Source: Candidatus Defluviilinea gracilis (GTDB lineage: Bacteria > Chloroflexota > Anaerolineae > Anaerolineales > Villigracilaceae). From it: a DNA stretch of 64,000 nt. Location of the stretch: the NCBI GenBank assembly GCA_016716235.1, contig JADJWS010000001.1:558001-622000 (forward strand). The letters are read 5' to 3'. Under the pieces are notes generated by a model. The model saw only the letters and a program-made list of their open reading frames with translations. It was not told where the DNA came from and did no database searches. Positions within the stretch are counted from its first letter, which is position 1. Every line of letters begins with the position of its first letter. Shown here in pieces: positions 24,636 to 33,504 of this stretch. The position numbers and the translations under genes were made by a program.

Positions 24636-26105
24636 GTCTGCTATGGCTGGCGCGACAGTTGGGAGGTTGTCCTTCAACTCTTTGCGCGGGGTGAAGATGG
24701 CGGCGATCCACCCCAGCACGGCGGCAACGAAGGCGATGATGAAAACGAGGTGAATGGCATTTGCCATCGCGAGGCGCGCGCCCGTTTCGACGACTCCGCC
24801 AGACGTGGAGAGAGGGTCGAGGAGTTGGGAGATCAGGCTCACGTCGAGACCGGAGGCGTTGAGGTTGGCGGCGAGTCGCGCGCTCAACGCGGCGCCCATC
24901 ACGCTCACTCCCAACGTCCCACCCATCGAACGGCTGAATTGAAGCATCGAGGTGGCGGTCCCAAGATGACGCCGTTCGACTGTGGTCTGCACGGCGATCA
25001 CATACGCGGGGATCGAAAGCCCCATGCCCATGCCCATCAGGGTGACGAAGACCATCACGAAAATGCGATTCGCGTCCGCGCCGAACAAGGCAAGCAGAGA
25101 CGCGCCGATGAAAAAGAGGCTCGTGCCAATGATGCTCAAGCGACGATAGCCAACCTTCAACAAAATACGCGAGCCGAAAATACTGCATGCCACCCAGCCC
25201 AGCAACATCGGCGTGACGGTGACGCCCGCCTGCGTGGGGCTTGCGCCCAGCACCGATTGCACAAAAAGCGGAATGAATGAGATCGTGCCGAACACTGCCC
25301 AGCCGGTGAACAAGCCGTGCGATGTGGCGGTGGCAAAAAGCCTGTCGCGGAACAACGCCAGCGGCAGGATCGGGTCGGCGGCGCGGCGCTCCACGTGAAA
25401 GAGAATCACGAAGAGACCAACCGCAGACGCGATGAAAACCCAGCCCTGGGATGTGCCGAGTTCCATTAACCCGAGCAGGAGCAGGACGACGCTTGCCGAC
25501 AACAACGCCGCGCCGGCATAATCTACCGCGGGTCTTTCGTGACTGTATGCCTGATCCCGCCACGCAAACGCGACCAACACCCCGGCGATCAGACCGGGAA
25601 ACACGTTGATGTAGAAGATCCAATGCCATGAAAGTTGATCCACGATGAAACCGCCTAAGAGCGGGCCCGCCACCGAGGAGACTCCCCACACGCCTGAAAA
25701 GACCCCCTGCATTTTGGTGCGTTGTTCGAGTGAAAACATTTCGCCGATGAGGATAAACGCCAACGGCATGATCCCGCCCGCGCCGATTCCCTGCAAGGCG
25801 CGCGCGAGGATCAAGTGGGTCAGCGTGGTTGCCATTCCGCACAGCACAGAGCCGATGAGGAAGAGCGCCATCGCAAAGACATACAATTTGCGCCTGCCGT
25901 AAATATCCGAAAGTTTTCCATACAGGGGAACGGTGGTTGTAGACGTCAGCATGAACGCCGAAAAAACCCATGAGTAATTTTCCAGCCCGCCCAGTTGACC
26001 GACAATGGTGGGCATGGCGGTGGCAACGACGGTGGATTCCATCGACGCGAGGAACAGACTGAGCATAATGCCCACTGTGACAAGAATGATGCGATTGCGC
26101 GACAT
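24633..26105 (-). CDS. MFS drug exporter, DHA2 (EmrB/QacA) family
   Basis: 490 residues; the start at 26105 follows AAGGA. Fourteen hydrophobic segments fit the DHA2 family. Motif A is GKLSDIYGRRKLY, motif C is GVWGVSSVAGPLLGG, and the N-terminus has the family's TVVATAMPTIVGQLGG. It exports cationic or amphipathic drugs using the proton gradient in related proteins; no HlyD-type partner gene is adjacent, which is normal for single-membrane cells. The stop codon is contributed by a repeat element. Confidence 0.9.
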   Translation of the reverse strand: MSRNRIILVTVGIMLSLFLASMESTVVATAMPTIVGQLGGLENYSWVFSAFMLTSTTTVPLYGKLSDIYGRRKLYVFAMALFLIGSVLCGMATTLTHLILARALQGIGAGGIMPLAFILIGEMFSLEQRTKMQGVFSGVWGVSSVAGPLLGGFIVDQLSWHWIFYINVFPGLIAGVLVAFAWRDQAYSHERPAVDYAGAALLSASVVLLLLGLMELGTSQGWVFIASAVGLFVILFHVERRAADPILPLALFRDRLFATATSHGLFTGWAVFGTISFIPLFVQSVLGASPTQAGVTVTPMLLGWVACSIFGSRILLKVGYRRLSIIGTSLFFIGASLLALFGADANRIFVMVFVTLMGMGMGLSIPAYVIAVQTTVERRHLGTATSMLQFSRSMGGTLGVSVMGAALSARLAANLNASGLDVSLISQLLDPLSTSGGVVETGARLAMANAIHLVFIIAFVAAVLGWIAAIFTPRKELKDNLPTVAPAIAD

Positions 26106-26193
26106 GTTTTCCTTATTTGGGTGAAGTGAATACAAAGCCTCGACGGGCTTTGCGCTGATAATCATACCATGCGAATTCAAGACAGCCGCGCAA

Positions 26194-26266
26194 TAGGGCT
26201 ATCGCATTTAGGGCAATCGCATTTGGCGTGTTTTGAGCCTCGAGATTTTCTAATGCGATTGCCCTA
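26194..26266. mobile_element. MITE-like element, TAGGGCAATCGCATTTG family, copy 2 (short, nested)
   Basis: TAGGGCAATCGCATTTGG at 26209 faces an inverse end AATGCGATTGCCCTA finishing at 26266. A second partial left end (TAGGGCTATCGCATT at 26194) suggests one copy inserted into another. The inner part shares GTTTTGAGCCTCGAGATTTT with copy 1. Confidence 0.65.
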
Positions 26267-26276
26267 CTATCGCATT

Positions 26277-26407
26277 TCTCTACCGTACAGGAAAGATTTT
26301 TACCGCAAAGCACTAAGGTCGCCAAGTGAAAAAGGTTTTCTTTGCGTTCTTTGCGGGTGTCGCATGGCGCCATGGCGACACTTAGCGGTGCAAATGTAAG
26401 GTAGAGA
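26277..26407. mobile_element. MITE-like element, TCTCTACCGTACA family, copy 1
   Basis: 131 bases with inverted ends TCTCTACCGTACA and TGTAAGGTAGAGA. The middle holds TTTACCGCAAAGC and the near-palindrome TGTCGCATGGCGCCATGGCG. An inverted copy is at 28412-28538. Confidence 0.7.
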
Positions 26408-26516
26408 GTGATTCAAAAGAAAAAATCTGCGTTTCACCTGCCCTTGCGGGCGGTGCAAGGGTCAGCGTGAATCAGCGTCCCGATTTTGAAAGCGTAAGGT
26501 AATCAGATTGTCTGTT

Positions 26517-27407
26517 TTATTTCCCCTTCAACGGCTTGAACCCCTCACCCAGCGCCTCGTGCGCCGCGCCAACGACCAGGAACGCGCGCGAATCGCATTC
26601 ATTGACGATGGCTTTGAGCGTGGATACTTCGGCGCGGGTGATGACGCAATACAGCACGGGGCGATTTGCCTTCGTGTACGCGCCCGAACCTTCGAGAACG
26701 GTGACGCCGCGTTGCAGTTCATCCAACAAACGTTGGGCAATCGCTTCCGATTCCGAGGTGACGATCATTGCCGTGCGGACGGTGCCGCCGCCTTCGAGGG
26801 TCGTTTCGGCGACAAGTCCGCTGACGTACAACGCGATCATCGCGTAGAGGGCTTGCTTCCAGCCGAACACAAACCCCGCGCCGAGGATGACCGCTGAATC
26901 GACGAAGAGATAACTTTGCGTGATGGGAATACCGCGCCAGTTGTTGAGGATGCGCGCGAGAATGTCCGAACCGCCGCTGGTGCCGCGCGCGCGATAGACG
27001 AGTCCGTAGCCGATACCGCTCACAATGGCTCCGTATAACGTGTTGAGGAACACATCGCCTCGCAGGTCGCGGATCAACGCCGCGCCGGCGCCGCCCTCCG
27101 CAAAGAGCAGAGTGTTTGGCAACAGATCGATGAAAATTGAGTATGTGGCAATAGCAACGGCAGTCCGCAAAGCAAAGCGATACCCGCCAAGGAAACGCCA
27201 GCCCAAAATAAAAAGCGGAACGTTTCCGATGAGGATCATCAAACCGATCTGCCAGCCCGTGAAATGATTGATGAGTTGCGCGACCCCGCTCACACCGCCC
27301 GAAGCAAGATTGGCGGGGATGAAGAACGTCCGGAGCGAGAACGCCTGGATCAAGGCAGAGAGGATGATGAGGAAATAATCGCGGAGGGTGGGAAGATATT
27401 TTTTCAT
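26517..27407 (-). CDS. YitT family membrane protein
   Basis: 296 residues. Five or six transmembrane segments (DUF161 repeats with GGVSGVAQLI and RARGTSGGSDILARIL) precede a C-terminal soluble DUF2179 domain (GVTVLEGSGAYTK, LYCVITRAEVSTLKAIV). YitT proteins are widespread in bacteria, and their transport substrate is not established. The gene stands alone between repeats; the ribosome site is weak. Confidence 0.88.
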   Translation of the reverse strand: MKKYLPTLRDYFLIILSALIQAFSLRTFFIPANLASGGVSGVAQLINHFTGWQIGLMILIGNVPLFILGWRFLGGYRFALRTAVAIATYSIFIDLLPNTLLFAEGGAGAALIRDLRGDVFLNTLYGAIVSGIGYGLVYRARGTSGGSDILARILNNWRGIPITQSYLFVDSAVILGAGFVFGWKQALYAMIALYVSGLVAETTLEGGGTVRTAMIVTSESEAIAQRLLDELQRGVTVLEGSGAYTKANRPVLYCVITRAEVSTLKAIVNECDSRAFLVVGAAHEALGEGFKPLKGK

Positions 27408-27417
27408 TTTATTTTCT

Positions 27418-27485
27418 GTAGGGGCGGGGTTTCCCTGCCCAATGGTTGAATCACGAACACGGGGCGAGATGACCTCGCCCCTACA
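27418..27485. repeat. TGTAGGGGCG..CGCCCCTACA inverted repeat
   Basis: 68 bases with perfect outer arms and inner GGGGTTTCCCTGCCC and GGGGCGAGATGACCTCGCCC hairpins. It lies four bases before the end of the dehydrogenase gene. Confidence 0.8.
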
Positions 27486-27488
27486 ATA

Positions 27489-28376
27489 TCAATCCAAAAT
27501 TTCAACCCCCGCCAACTTCTCGATCACACCGACCACCGCCGAATTATCGAGTTCGCCCATGCCGGCGTCGATCATCTGTTGAAAGAGTTTTGTATTTTCA
27601 AGGGTGGACGACACAGGGACATGATATTCCCTCGCCGTATCGAGCACGATCCGCAGATCCTTCAACTGCATGCGCGCCTTGAAGCCGGGGTTGCGATTGC
27701 CATCGAACAACCGCGGCGGCTTCACATCCAGCGTCCAGCATTGCGCCGCGCCGCCTTTGATCGCCTCCACCACCTTGCGCGGATCGACTCCCGCCTTCTT
27801 CGCGAAGACGAGCAACTCTCCCATCGCCGCCATCTGCGCGGCGACCATGATCTGGTTGGCGGCTTTTGCCACCTGCCCCGCTCCCGCGTCACCGACGTGT
27901 GTGACTGTCTTGCCCATGGCAAGCAACACCGGCATAACGCGCTCCAAGGCGGATGCCTCGCCGCCGACCATAATGGCGAGCGTGCCGTTCCTCGCGCCGA
28001 TATCGCCGCCCGAGACGGGGGCATCGAGCGCAAGCACGTCCTTCTCTTTTAACGTTTCCGCGATCATCCGCGCCGAGGCGGGTTTGATGGTGGAGTTATC
28101 GACATACACCAGCCCATGATGCGCGCCTTCGATGATTCCTTGTTCGCCGAGGACAACCTTTTCCACGTCGGGCGAATCAGGCAGGTTGGTGAACACCACA
28201 TCCACTTGTGAGGCAACTTCACGGGGGGATGAAGCGGCAATCGCGCCTTCCGCCACAAGTTCATCCACCGCGGCGCGCGAACGGTTATGAACCACAACGG
28301 GGAATCCCGCGTTCAAAATATTCCGGGCGATGGACTTGCCCATCAATCCCAGACCGATATATCCGACTTTCAACAT
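27489..28376 (-). CDS. NAD(P)-dependent beta-hydroxyacid dehydrogenase (3-hydroxyisobutyrate dehydrogenase family)
   Basis: 295 residues, with AAAAGGAG before the start. The N-terminal Rossmann domain has GYIGLGLMGKSIARNIL; the substrate signature is DAPVSGGDIGARNGTLAIM; the catalytic Lys lies in QVAKAANQIM. It reversibly oxidises a beta-hydroxyacid such as 3-hydroxyisobutyrate or reduces tartronate semialdehyde; sequence alone does not decide. No pathway genes are adjacent. Confidence 0.88.
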   Translation of the reverse strand: MLKVGYIGLGLMGKSIARNILNAGFPVVVHNRSRAAVDELVAEGAIAASSPREVASQVDVVFTNLPDSPDVEKVVLGEQGIIEGAHHGLVYVDNSTIKPASARMIAETLKEKDVLALDAPVSGGDIGARNGTLAIMVGGEASALERVMPVLLAMGKTVTHVGDAGAGQVAKAANQIMVAAQMAAMGELLVFAKKAGVDPRKVVEAIKGGAAQCWTLDVKPPRLFDGNRNPGFKARMQLKDLRIVLDTAREYHVPVSSTLENTKLFQQMIDAGMGELDNSAVVGVIEKLAGVEILD

Positions 28377-28411
28377 GATGACTCCTTTTCACCGCGAAGG
28401 TTTTGACATTA

Positions 28412-28538
28412 TCTCTTTACCGTACATCTACACCGCTAAGTGTCGCCATGGTGCCATGCGACACCCGCAAAGAAAACCTTTTTAACTTGGCGGCCTTAGC
28501 GTGCTTTGCGGTAAAAGTCTTCTCATGTACGGTAGAGA
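28412..28538. mobile_element. MITE-like element, TCTCTACCGTACA family, copy 2 (inverted)
   Basis: 127 bases, inverse to the copy at 26277-26407: TCTTTACCGTACAT on the left, ATGTACGGTAGAGA on the right, and the shared GCTAAGTGTCGCCATGG and GCCATGCGACACCCGC segments. Confidence 0.7.
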
Positions 28539-28602
28539 AGAAATTATACCCTTGGAAGATTCGCAGAGATCGGCAAGGAGCAGTGGAAACTTTAAAAGCG
28601 GA

Positions 28603-28634
28603 GAGCCTGCCCCTTGAGGAGGAGAGGCAGGCTC
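28603..28634 (-). terminator. Hairpin after the SIMPL gene, possible terminator
   Basis: GAGCCTGCC and GGCAGGCTC form a 9-bp stem. On the minus strand a short CTTTT follows about seven bases later, so termination would be weak. Confidence 0.4.
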
Positions 28635-28667
28635 AGGCTGGGAGAGACGCGGGAGCGCGTCGTCTTT

Positions 28668-29399
28668 TTATTTGATTTGGTACGTCACGTTGACGGTCAC
28701 AACGAAAGTGAGTTGTCCGGGCGCGATCGGCACTGCCGCCGCTTCTGCCCCGCCGCCACCGCCGCCGCCGCGTCCGTCATACAAAGGATAGGGCTGGTTA
28801 TCGACGAACGTGATGGTCTGAATTTCGCCCAGCGAAACGCCAGCCACCGAGGACAATTCCTCCGCTTTCGACTTCGCGTCGGCGAGCGCATCGGCGCGGG
28901 CTTGCTTGAGGGCTGAGTCCTTATCCGCCACATCGAACTGGATGCTGTTGACCGTGTTCGCGCCGGCGGTCACGACCGTATCGAGTAATCCGCCGAGTTT
29001 GCTCAGGTCGCGGATCGTCACATAGACGGTATTATCCACCGAGTAATACTTTTCGCCGGTGGGGGCGCCGGTCAGCGGATCGTATTTGTCGAACGGATAA
29101 ATGCTGAAGTTGGTCGTGCGGATATCCTTGGCGTCGATGCCAAAATTGGTCAGCGCTTCGATCATCTGCTGAGTTTGGGCATTATTCGCCTGCACCGCTT
29201 CAGAAGCGGAGGGCAGTTCGGTGTGCACACCCAGATAAATATAGGCGATATCCGGCACAAGGTTGGCTGTGCCAGAGCCAGCCACGCTCATCGTGCGGTT
29301 CGGCGCGCTATTGCCACTCACGGCGGGCGCAACCCCGCACGCGCTGACAACCAGAGCCAGCAAGGCAAGTGTTGCAACTACAATGGTTTTGGTTTTCAT
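28668..29399 (-). CDS. SIMPL (DUF541) domain lipoprotein
   Basis: 243 residues, with AAAAGGAG before the start. An N-terminal signal with lipobox LVVSAC puts the mature Cys at about residue 21, so the protein is anchored outside the membrane. The SIMPL domain follows (RTMSVAGSGTANLVPDIAYI, then VTIRDLSKLGGLLDTVV) with a Gly-rich loop near the end (DGRGGGGGGGAEAA). Outer-surface DUF541 proteins are linked to stress tolerance but have no agreed activity. It is divergent from nurA. Confidence 0.88.
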   Translation of the reverse strand: MKTKTIVVATLALLALVVSACGVAPAVSGNSAPNRTMSVAGSGTANLVPDIAYIYLGVHTELPSASEAVQANNAQTQQMIEALTNFGIDAKDIRTTNFSIYPFDKYDPLTGAPTGEKYYSVDNTVYVTIRDLSKLGGLLDTVVTAGANTVNSIQFDVADKDSALKQARADALADAKSKAEELSSVAGVSLGEIQTITFVDNQPYPLYDGRGGGGGGGAEAAAVPIAPGQLTFVVTVNVTYQIK

Positions 29400-29467
29400 T
29401 CATACTCCTTTTCATATGATTGCCACTATGAAGACGCTGGGCGCGAGGGAAAGTTCCCGCGCATGGC

Positions 29468-29505
29468 TTGAATTTTAACCGCTTTGCCTGTACAATCCTT
29501 GTACA
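29468..29505 (+). promoter_or_regulatory. nurA promoter with palindromic operator
   Basis: TTGAAT (29468-29473) and TACAAT (29491-29496) are 17 bases apart. The perfect palindrome TGTACAA-TCC-TTGTACA (29489-29505) overlaps the -10 and the expected start point. The ATG is at 29514 with no Shine-Dalgarno, so the leader is very short. Confidence 0.7.
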
Positions 29506-29513
29506 TTTGTTCT

Positions 29514-30716
29514 ATGCCGATCAACTATCAGGAAGTTTACACGCAGATCCAATCCATTGGCGCGGGCGCAAAAGAGAGGCGAAAGAAGAAAGAGGACGCC
29601 CAAGCCCAAGCGCGCCGCCTGCTCGAACAATTCGGCAGTCAACTGGATTTCCTCCGCTCGAAAGTGGATTCCGCCAAACAAGCGGATACGAACATCCGCT
29701 GCGCCTGCCCATTGGATGAACCCCTCGCTTCTTCCTTCGACGTTCAGCCTGTCTCTGTTTCCCCAACCTTAATCGCCGCCGACGGTTCGCAAGCCATCGC
29801 CGACCGGCACAGCCCGGTTCAGTTTTGCGTCATCAATGTGGGGGCGATCTGCATGAAACCCAACTCCGGCGAAACGCCCGCGGTTGAAGTGGAAAGCGAA
29901 CTTTTCTACGGCGATGCCATCGAAGAGAACGGTCTCACCACCGATGGCGGCGTGGCATTGCGGCGCGACCTTGCGGAACGCAGTGTCATCGAAACACTAA
30001 GCAAAGATCTGAGCGAGTCGGTCGTTTCATTTACAGACGGCACGCTGGAGATTTTTCGCGCCAAAGATATTGACAGCCCCAGCGCGTATCGCTCCATCCT
30101 GGATAAGTACGTCTCTGTCCTCTCGCGCTTGCAGGAGCGCGGCGTCGTTTCGGCGGGATACATCGACAAACCCTCGTCGAGCTTGGTTGTGAAGCTTCTT
30201 GAATTGACCCAGATCACCATCCCTGAAGAAATGGAAAAACTGCGCAACGCCCCGCCGCTGAAATACGTCACCGACCGCTGGCTGTTTGGCTACAATAATA
30301 AATTATTCCAGTTACTCCCGCCCGGTCATCGTTCGGCATGTTTCAAAATCCAATCCAATTCCGAGAAGACGTATAAGGGCGTGCTGGAACTTCACTTCTT
30401 CTATCTCAACGTCGGCACGGATGGACATCCCTGGCCCGTGCGCGTCGAAATCCCCAAATGGGTGGTGGATGACAAAGAGAAGTTGAATTTGCTTCACGCG
30501 GTTCTCGTCGAGCAATGCAAGATGATGGGGAATAAACCCTACCCTTATTTGCTTAATCGCGCTCATGAAATTGCAGTGGTCAAGAACGAAGAAAAACATC
30601 AGATTGAACAGTTGCTTTCTATGGAACTGAGAAAACAAGGCGAAGAAACTGACGACACTTCCCATAAACAAACAGGCAAGGATTCTCTCTCAAGCGGCAG
30701 AAAGAGGTATGGATAA
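29514..30716 (+). CDS. nurA: NurA domain nuclease
   Basis: 400 residues. The NurA core is recognised by the metal-binding AADGSQAIADRHSP (Asp90), FTDGTLEIF, GYIDKPSSSLVV and the C-terminal YPYLLNRAHEIAVV. An N-terminal coiled-coil-like region rich in Lys and Arg precedes it. NurA is a 5'-3' exonuclease and single-strand endonuclease that works in a complex with the HerA translocase in end resection. The next gene starts in its stop codon (TAATG), and herA follows, which supports the assignment. Confidence 0.85.
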   Translation: MPINYQEVYTQIQSIGAGAKERRKKKEDAQAQARRLLEQFGSQLDFLRSKVDSAKQADTNIRCACPLDEPLASSFDVQPVSVSPTLIAADGSQAIADRHSPVQFCVINVGAICMKPNSGETPAVEVESELFYGDAIEENGLTTDGGVALRRDLAERSVIETLSKDLSESVVSFTDGTLEIFRAKDIDSPSAYRSILDKYVSVLSRLQERGVVSAGYIDKPSSSLVVKLLELTQITIPEEMEKLRNAPPLKYVTDRWLFGYNNKLFQLLPPGHRSACFKIQSNSEKTYKGVLELHFFYLNVGTDGHPWPVRVEIPKWVVDDKEKLNLLHAVLVEQCKMMGNKPYPYLLNRAHEIAVVKNEEKHQIEQLLSMELRKQGEETDDTSHKQTGKDSLSSGRKRYG

Positions 30717-31333
30717 TGACAAGCCAAATCGAAATCGGACGGTTACTCCGCGCAGGGACAACGGGATTCGTGGCGGGATGCCGCGTCAACCAACTGGATG
30801 CGCCGTCGTTTGGGGCGTTGGTGCGCGCGCCGCTGGGGGAAACCTATCAGATCTTCGGAATCATCTACGACATTCACATTGACGATGACGGGCTGGTGCG
30901 TCAACTCGTCACAGCAGATAATGTCAGCGACGAGGTGATGAAAGACAACCGCGAGCGAAGAATCGTGCCCGTGGAAATGTCCGTGCTGGCGGTGGGATAC
31001 GAGCAGGATGGGAAGATTCATCACCTTCTGCCGCCGCGTCCGCCCTTGAGTTTGGATGTGATCTTCAAGTGTGATAACAACGACCTCGCGCGCTTCACCG
31101 AGAAGTTCGGATATTTCAGGCACATCTTGAACAATCAGGAAATTCCTATTGGTGAAGTAGTTGCGGCGCATATTTTGCAGGCAAGTAAAGCAAGGGGCGT
31201 GGAAAGTGGAAAGCATGCCCTGAGCAACGCCGAAGGGTGGAAAGAGGCAGCGACGCATGAAGTGATTACCTTATTGCGCGATGATTACCCGACGTTGATG
31301 TCCGTGCTGGGCGCGTTGAGCGATGTTGCATGA
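30716..31333 (+). CDS. HerA/NurA-associated protein, HAS-barrel-like N-terminus
   Basis: 205 residues. The first ~110 look like a beta-barrel (IEIGRLLRAGTTGFVAGCRV, FGALVRAPLGETYQIFGIIY), similar to the HAS barrel that begins HerA proteins. The C-terminal part is helical and ends with a helical EVITLLRDDYPTLMSVLGAL. Near residues 168-174 the coding sequence contains CCCTGAGCAACGCCGAAGGG (31218-31237), which looks like a dispersed repeat inserted in frame. Its start overlaps the nurA stop by one base. It probably forms part of the NurA-HerA assembly. Confidence 0.65.
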   Translation: MTSQIEIGRLLRAGTTGFVAGCRVNQLDAPSFGALVRAPLGETYQIFGIIYDIHIDDDGLVRQLVTADNVSDEVMKDNRERRIVPVEMSVLAVGYEQDGKIHHLLPPRPPLSLDVIFKCDNNDLARFTEKFGYFRHILNNQEIPIGEVVAAHILQASKARGVESGKHALSNAEGWKEAATHEVITLLRDDYPTLMSVLGALSDVA

Positions 31334-31336
31334 TGA

Positions 31337-31487
31337 CAATCCCGAAGGGATGGCATGATTGTAGACTTGGAAGAATATGGATTGCCAATCGCGAAGCGAT
31401 GGCATGATTGGACAAGTCTATGACACCCCTTCGGGGTTGGAATGAATTGATTGGCGATTCTACAGTCGTTTCATCCCTTCGGGATTG
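31337..31487. repeat. Element with perfect 16-bp terminal inverted repeats
   Basis: CAATCCCGAAGGGATG (31337-31352) and CATCCCTTCGGGATTG (31472-31487) are exact inverses. A second inner unit CAATCGCGAAGCGATGG lies near 31387. It separates the HAS-like gene from herA. Confidence 0.75.
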
Positions 31488-31600
31488 AATATTGAACCAC
31501 GGAGACGCGGAGTCACGGAAAATTATTTTGCTTATTGGCGGTTCTCGATACGGGCTTCGCCCTACTCGACCACTGAGTTGGAAAGGAATGAGAGGTATTT

Positions 31601-33307
31601 ATGGAACAACGAACAAAAGTTGGATATTTGGTTGGCGGCGGATTAAAAGAAAACTTTCGCGTGAGGCTCACTGTTTCCCCGCAGGAGATTCAGGAGGGAG
31701 CGTTTGTGGTCATCCAAAGCGGAGAGTGGAATTATTACGGCATCGTCACGGACATCGTCCTTGGGGCGACGGACCCGCGCTTTGCGGATGAGCAGATGGA
31801 GGGACGGTTCCCGTCGCATATTTCGAAGGCGTTGCACGGGCAGACGCTGTACGCGAATCTCGAAGTGTTGCCGAACCTGATGCTGGAGATCGGTCCGCAG
31901 TTGGGGACGGCGGGGTATAAAGATTGGCGCGGTCGAATCGACGCGGGACTCAAAGATGAGCCGCGCATATTGCCCGTCAAGAATGTGCCGCCGCATCACG
32001 CGCAGGTATTTTTGGCGAACGAAGGCGACATCGCGGAAATTTTCGGTGACCCGAACGAGAAGGGGAACTTCATCATCGGGTACACGCGCGAACAGGATCA
32101 TCCCGTGTGCATTGACATGGAGAAGTTCGTGCAGAGATCGTCGGGCGTGTTCGGCGCGACTGGCACGGGCAAGTCGTTCCTCACGCGGCTCGTGCTGGCG
32201 GGGTTGATGCACTACAACAAAGCCTCGGTGTTCGTGCTGGATATGCACAACGAGTATGGTTTTGACGATGTGGCGTCAGACACGAAAAAAGCCGTGACGG
32301 GATTGAAGACCAAGTTCAAGTCGAAGGTTCGAATCGTCGGCTTGGGAGGCGGATCAACCATCCGAGGGCAAGTCCCCGATTTTAATTTGGAGATCTCGAC
32401 GGGCGATATATCCACAAGTGACATCGAGACGTTGATGCGCGAATTGAATCTGCGCGAGACGACTCCGACGACGTTGAACGCGTTGTACGCGTCGTTTCGA
32501 GATGAGTGGTTCGCGCGGTTCCGCGATATGTCGCGTGAGACAGTGATCATCGAAGATGAAAGAGGAAAGAAGAAAGAAGTGCCTGCGGAGGGAAGTGTGG
32601 CGGCGTGGGCAAATGAAAATGGAGTCAACGTGGCGGCGGCGGAGGCTCTGCACGACAAACTGCGCAGGCTGTTCGGCAAGCCGTATATCGTGGAGAAGCC
32701 CGCGGCGGATTCGGTGAAGGAGATCATCGCCTCGCTGGAGAACGGACAGCATGTGATCCTGTCGTTCGGCGAACACGAAAGCGACCTGGATTATCTGCTC
32801 GTATCGAATCTGTTGACGCGCAAGATCCGCAACGCGTGGGAGCATAAGACCAACGCGTTCCGCACGCATGGAAAAGAGGAGCCGCGTCAGTTGATCATCG
32901 TCGTTGAAGAGGCGCACAAATTGCTGAACCGCGAGATGGCGGCGCAAACGACCTTTGCGACCATCGCGCGCGAACTCCGCAAATATTATGTGACGCTGTT
33001 GATCGTGGACCAGCGCCCGTCGCAAATTTATGACGAGGTCATGTCACAGTTGGGGACGCGCATCTCAGGCTGGCTCGGCGACGAGGACGATATCCACGCT
33101 GTTCTTTCGGGTCTCGCGGGACGGGAGGCGTTACGCGGTATGCTGGCGCGACTCCAACCGAAAGAGGAAGTGCTTCTGCTCGGCTGGGGAGTGCCGATGC
33201 CTCTGCCTGTGCGCTCGCGCAGGTATGACGAGGAGTTTTGGAAGGAATTGCTCGGAGGCAAGGAAAAACGCAGTAAAGAACAGAGCTTGCAAGACCTAGG
33301 ATTTTAA
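31601..33307 (+). CDS. herA: HerA-type DNA translocase ATPase
   Basis: 568 residues. An N-terminal HAS barrel (residues ~1-150) is followed by a RecA-like ATPase with Walker A GATGTGKS at 185-192, Walker B LIIVVEEAHKLL near 430, and the sensor RELRKYYVTLLIVDQRPSQI. HerA hexamers move double-stranded DNA and drive NurA in resection or in anti-phage complexes. AGAGG precedes the start. The 267-base spacer from the upstream gene contains a repeat; the three genes are still read the same way and probably form one unit. Confidence 0.9.
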   Translation: MEQRTKVGYLVGGGLKENFRVRLTVSPQEIQEGAFVVIQSGEWNYYGIVTDIVLGATDPRFADEQMEGRFPSHISKALHGQTLYANLEVLPNLMLEIGPQLGTAGYKDWRGRIDAGLKDEPRILPVKNVPPHHAQVFLANEGDIAEIFGDPNEKGNFIIGYTREQDHPVCIDMEKFVQRSSGVFGATGTGKSFLTRLVLAGLMHYNKASVFVLDMHNEYGFDDVASDTKKAVTGLKTKFKSKVRIVGLGGGSTIRGQVPDFNLEISTGDISTSDIETLMRELNLRETTPTTLNALYASFRDEWFARFRDMSRETVIIEDERGKKKEVPAEGSVAAWANENGVNVAAAEALHDKLRRLFGKPYIVEKPAADSVKEIIASLENGQHVILSFGEHESDLDYLLVSNLLTRKIRNAWEHKTNAFRTHGKEEPRQLIIVVEEAHKLLNREMAAQTTFATIARELRKYYVTLLIVDQRPSQIYDEVMSQLGTRISGWLGDEDDIHAVLSGLAGREALRGMLARLQPKEEVLLLGWGVPMPLPVRSRRYDEEFWKELLGGKEKRSKEQSLQDLGF

Positions 33308-33504
33308 GTGAGCAAGGAGCAGAATTTGCCTGTCCCGCCAACGGCGGGGAAGGAGTTGGGGTTTTAGGTTTGAGAGGGCAGGTTGCAAATCTGTCCTTTT
33401 GATTTACCTACACGTATAGTAATTTGCTCATTTCTTCTGTACAATACTCTCAATGGATAATCAAGATACGCAGTATTTACTGAATTTACAGGAAGGAGTT
33501 GTTT

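Larger units (their letters stand above)
26106..26516. other. Repeat-rich intergenic region
   Basis: No gene in this 411-base gap. Two different terminal-inverted-repeat elements lie side by side (26194-26266 and 26277-26407); the remaining ~110 bases contain a small CACCTGCCCTTGCGGGCGGTG-like hairpin region (26436-26456) and nothing else recognisable. Confidence 0.55.

Noticed and set aside
24472..25971. Long minus-strand frame of 499 codons over the DHA2 exporter
   Set aside because: It is rich in Arg and His with no membrane segments, and it lies in another frame of a clear 14-helix exporter.
31337..31487. CRISPR-like array from the repeated CCGAAGGGATGG units
   Set aside because: There are only two similar units with irregular spacing; they are arms of an inverted-repeat element and no cas genes are present.
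32328..32340. GGTTCGAATC as a tRNA T-loop
   Set aside because: It lies within herA, and no acceptor stem or anticodon arm surrounds it. No tRNA was found elsewhere.
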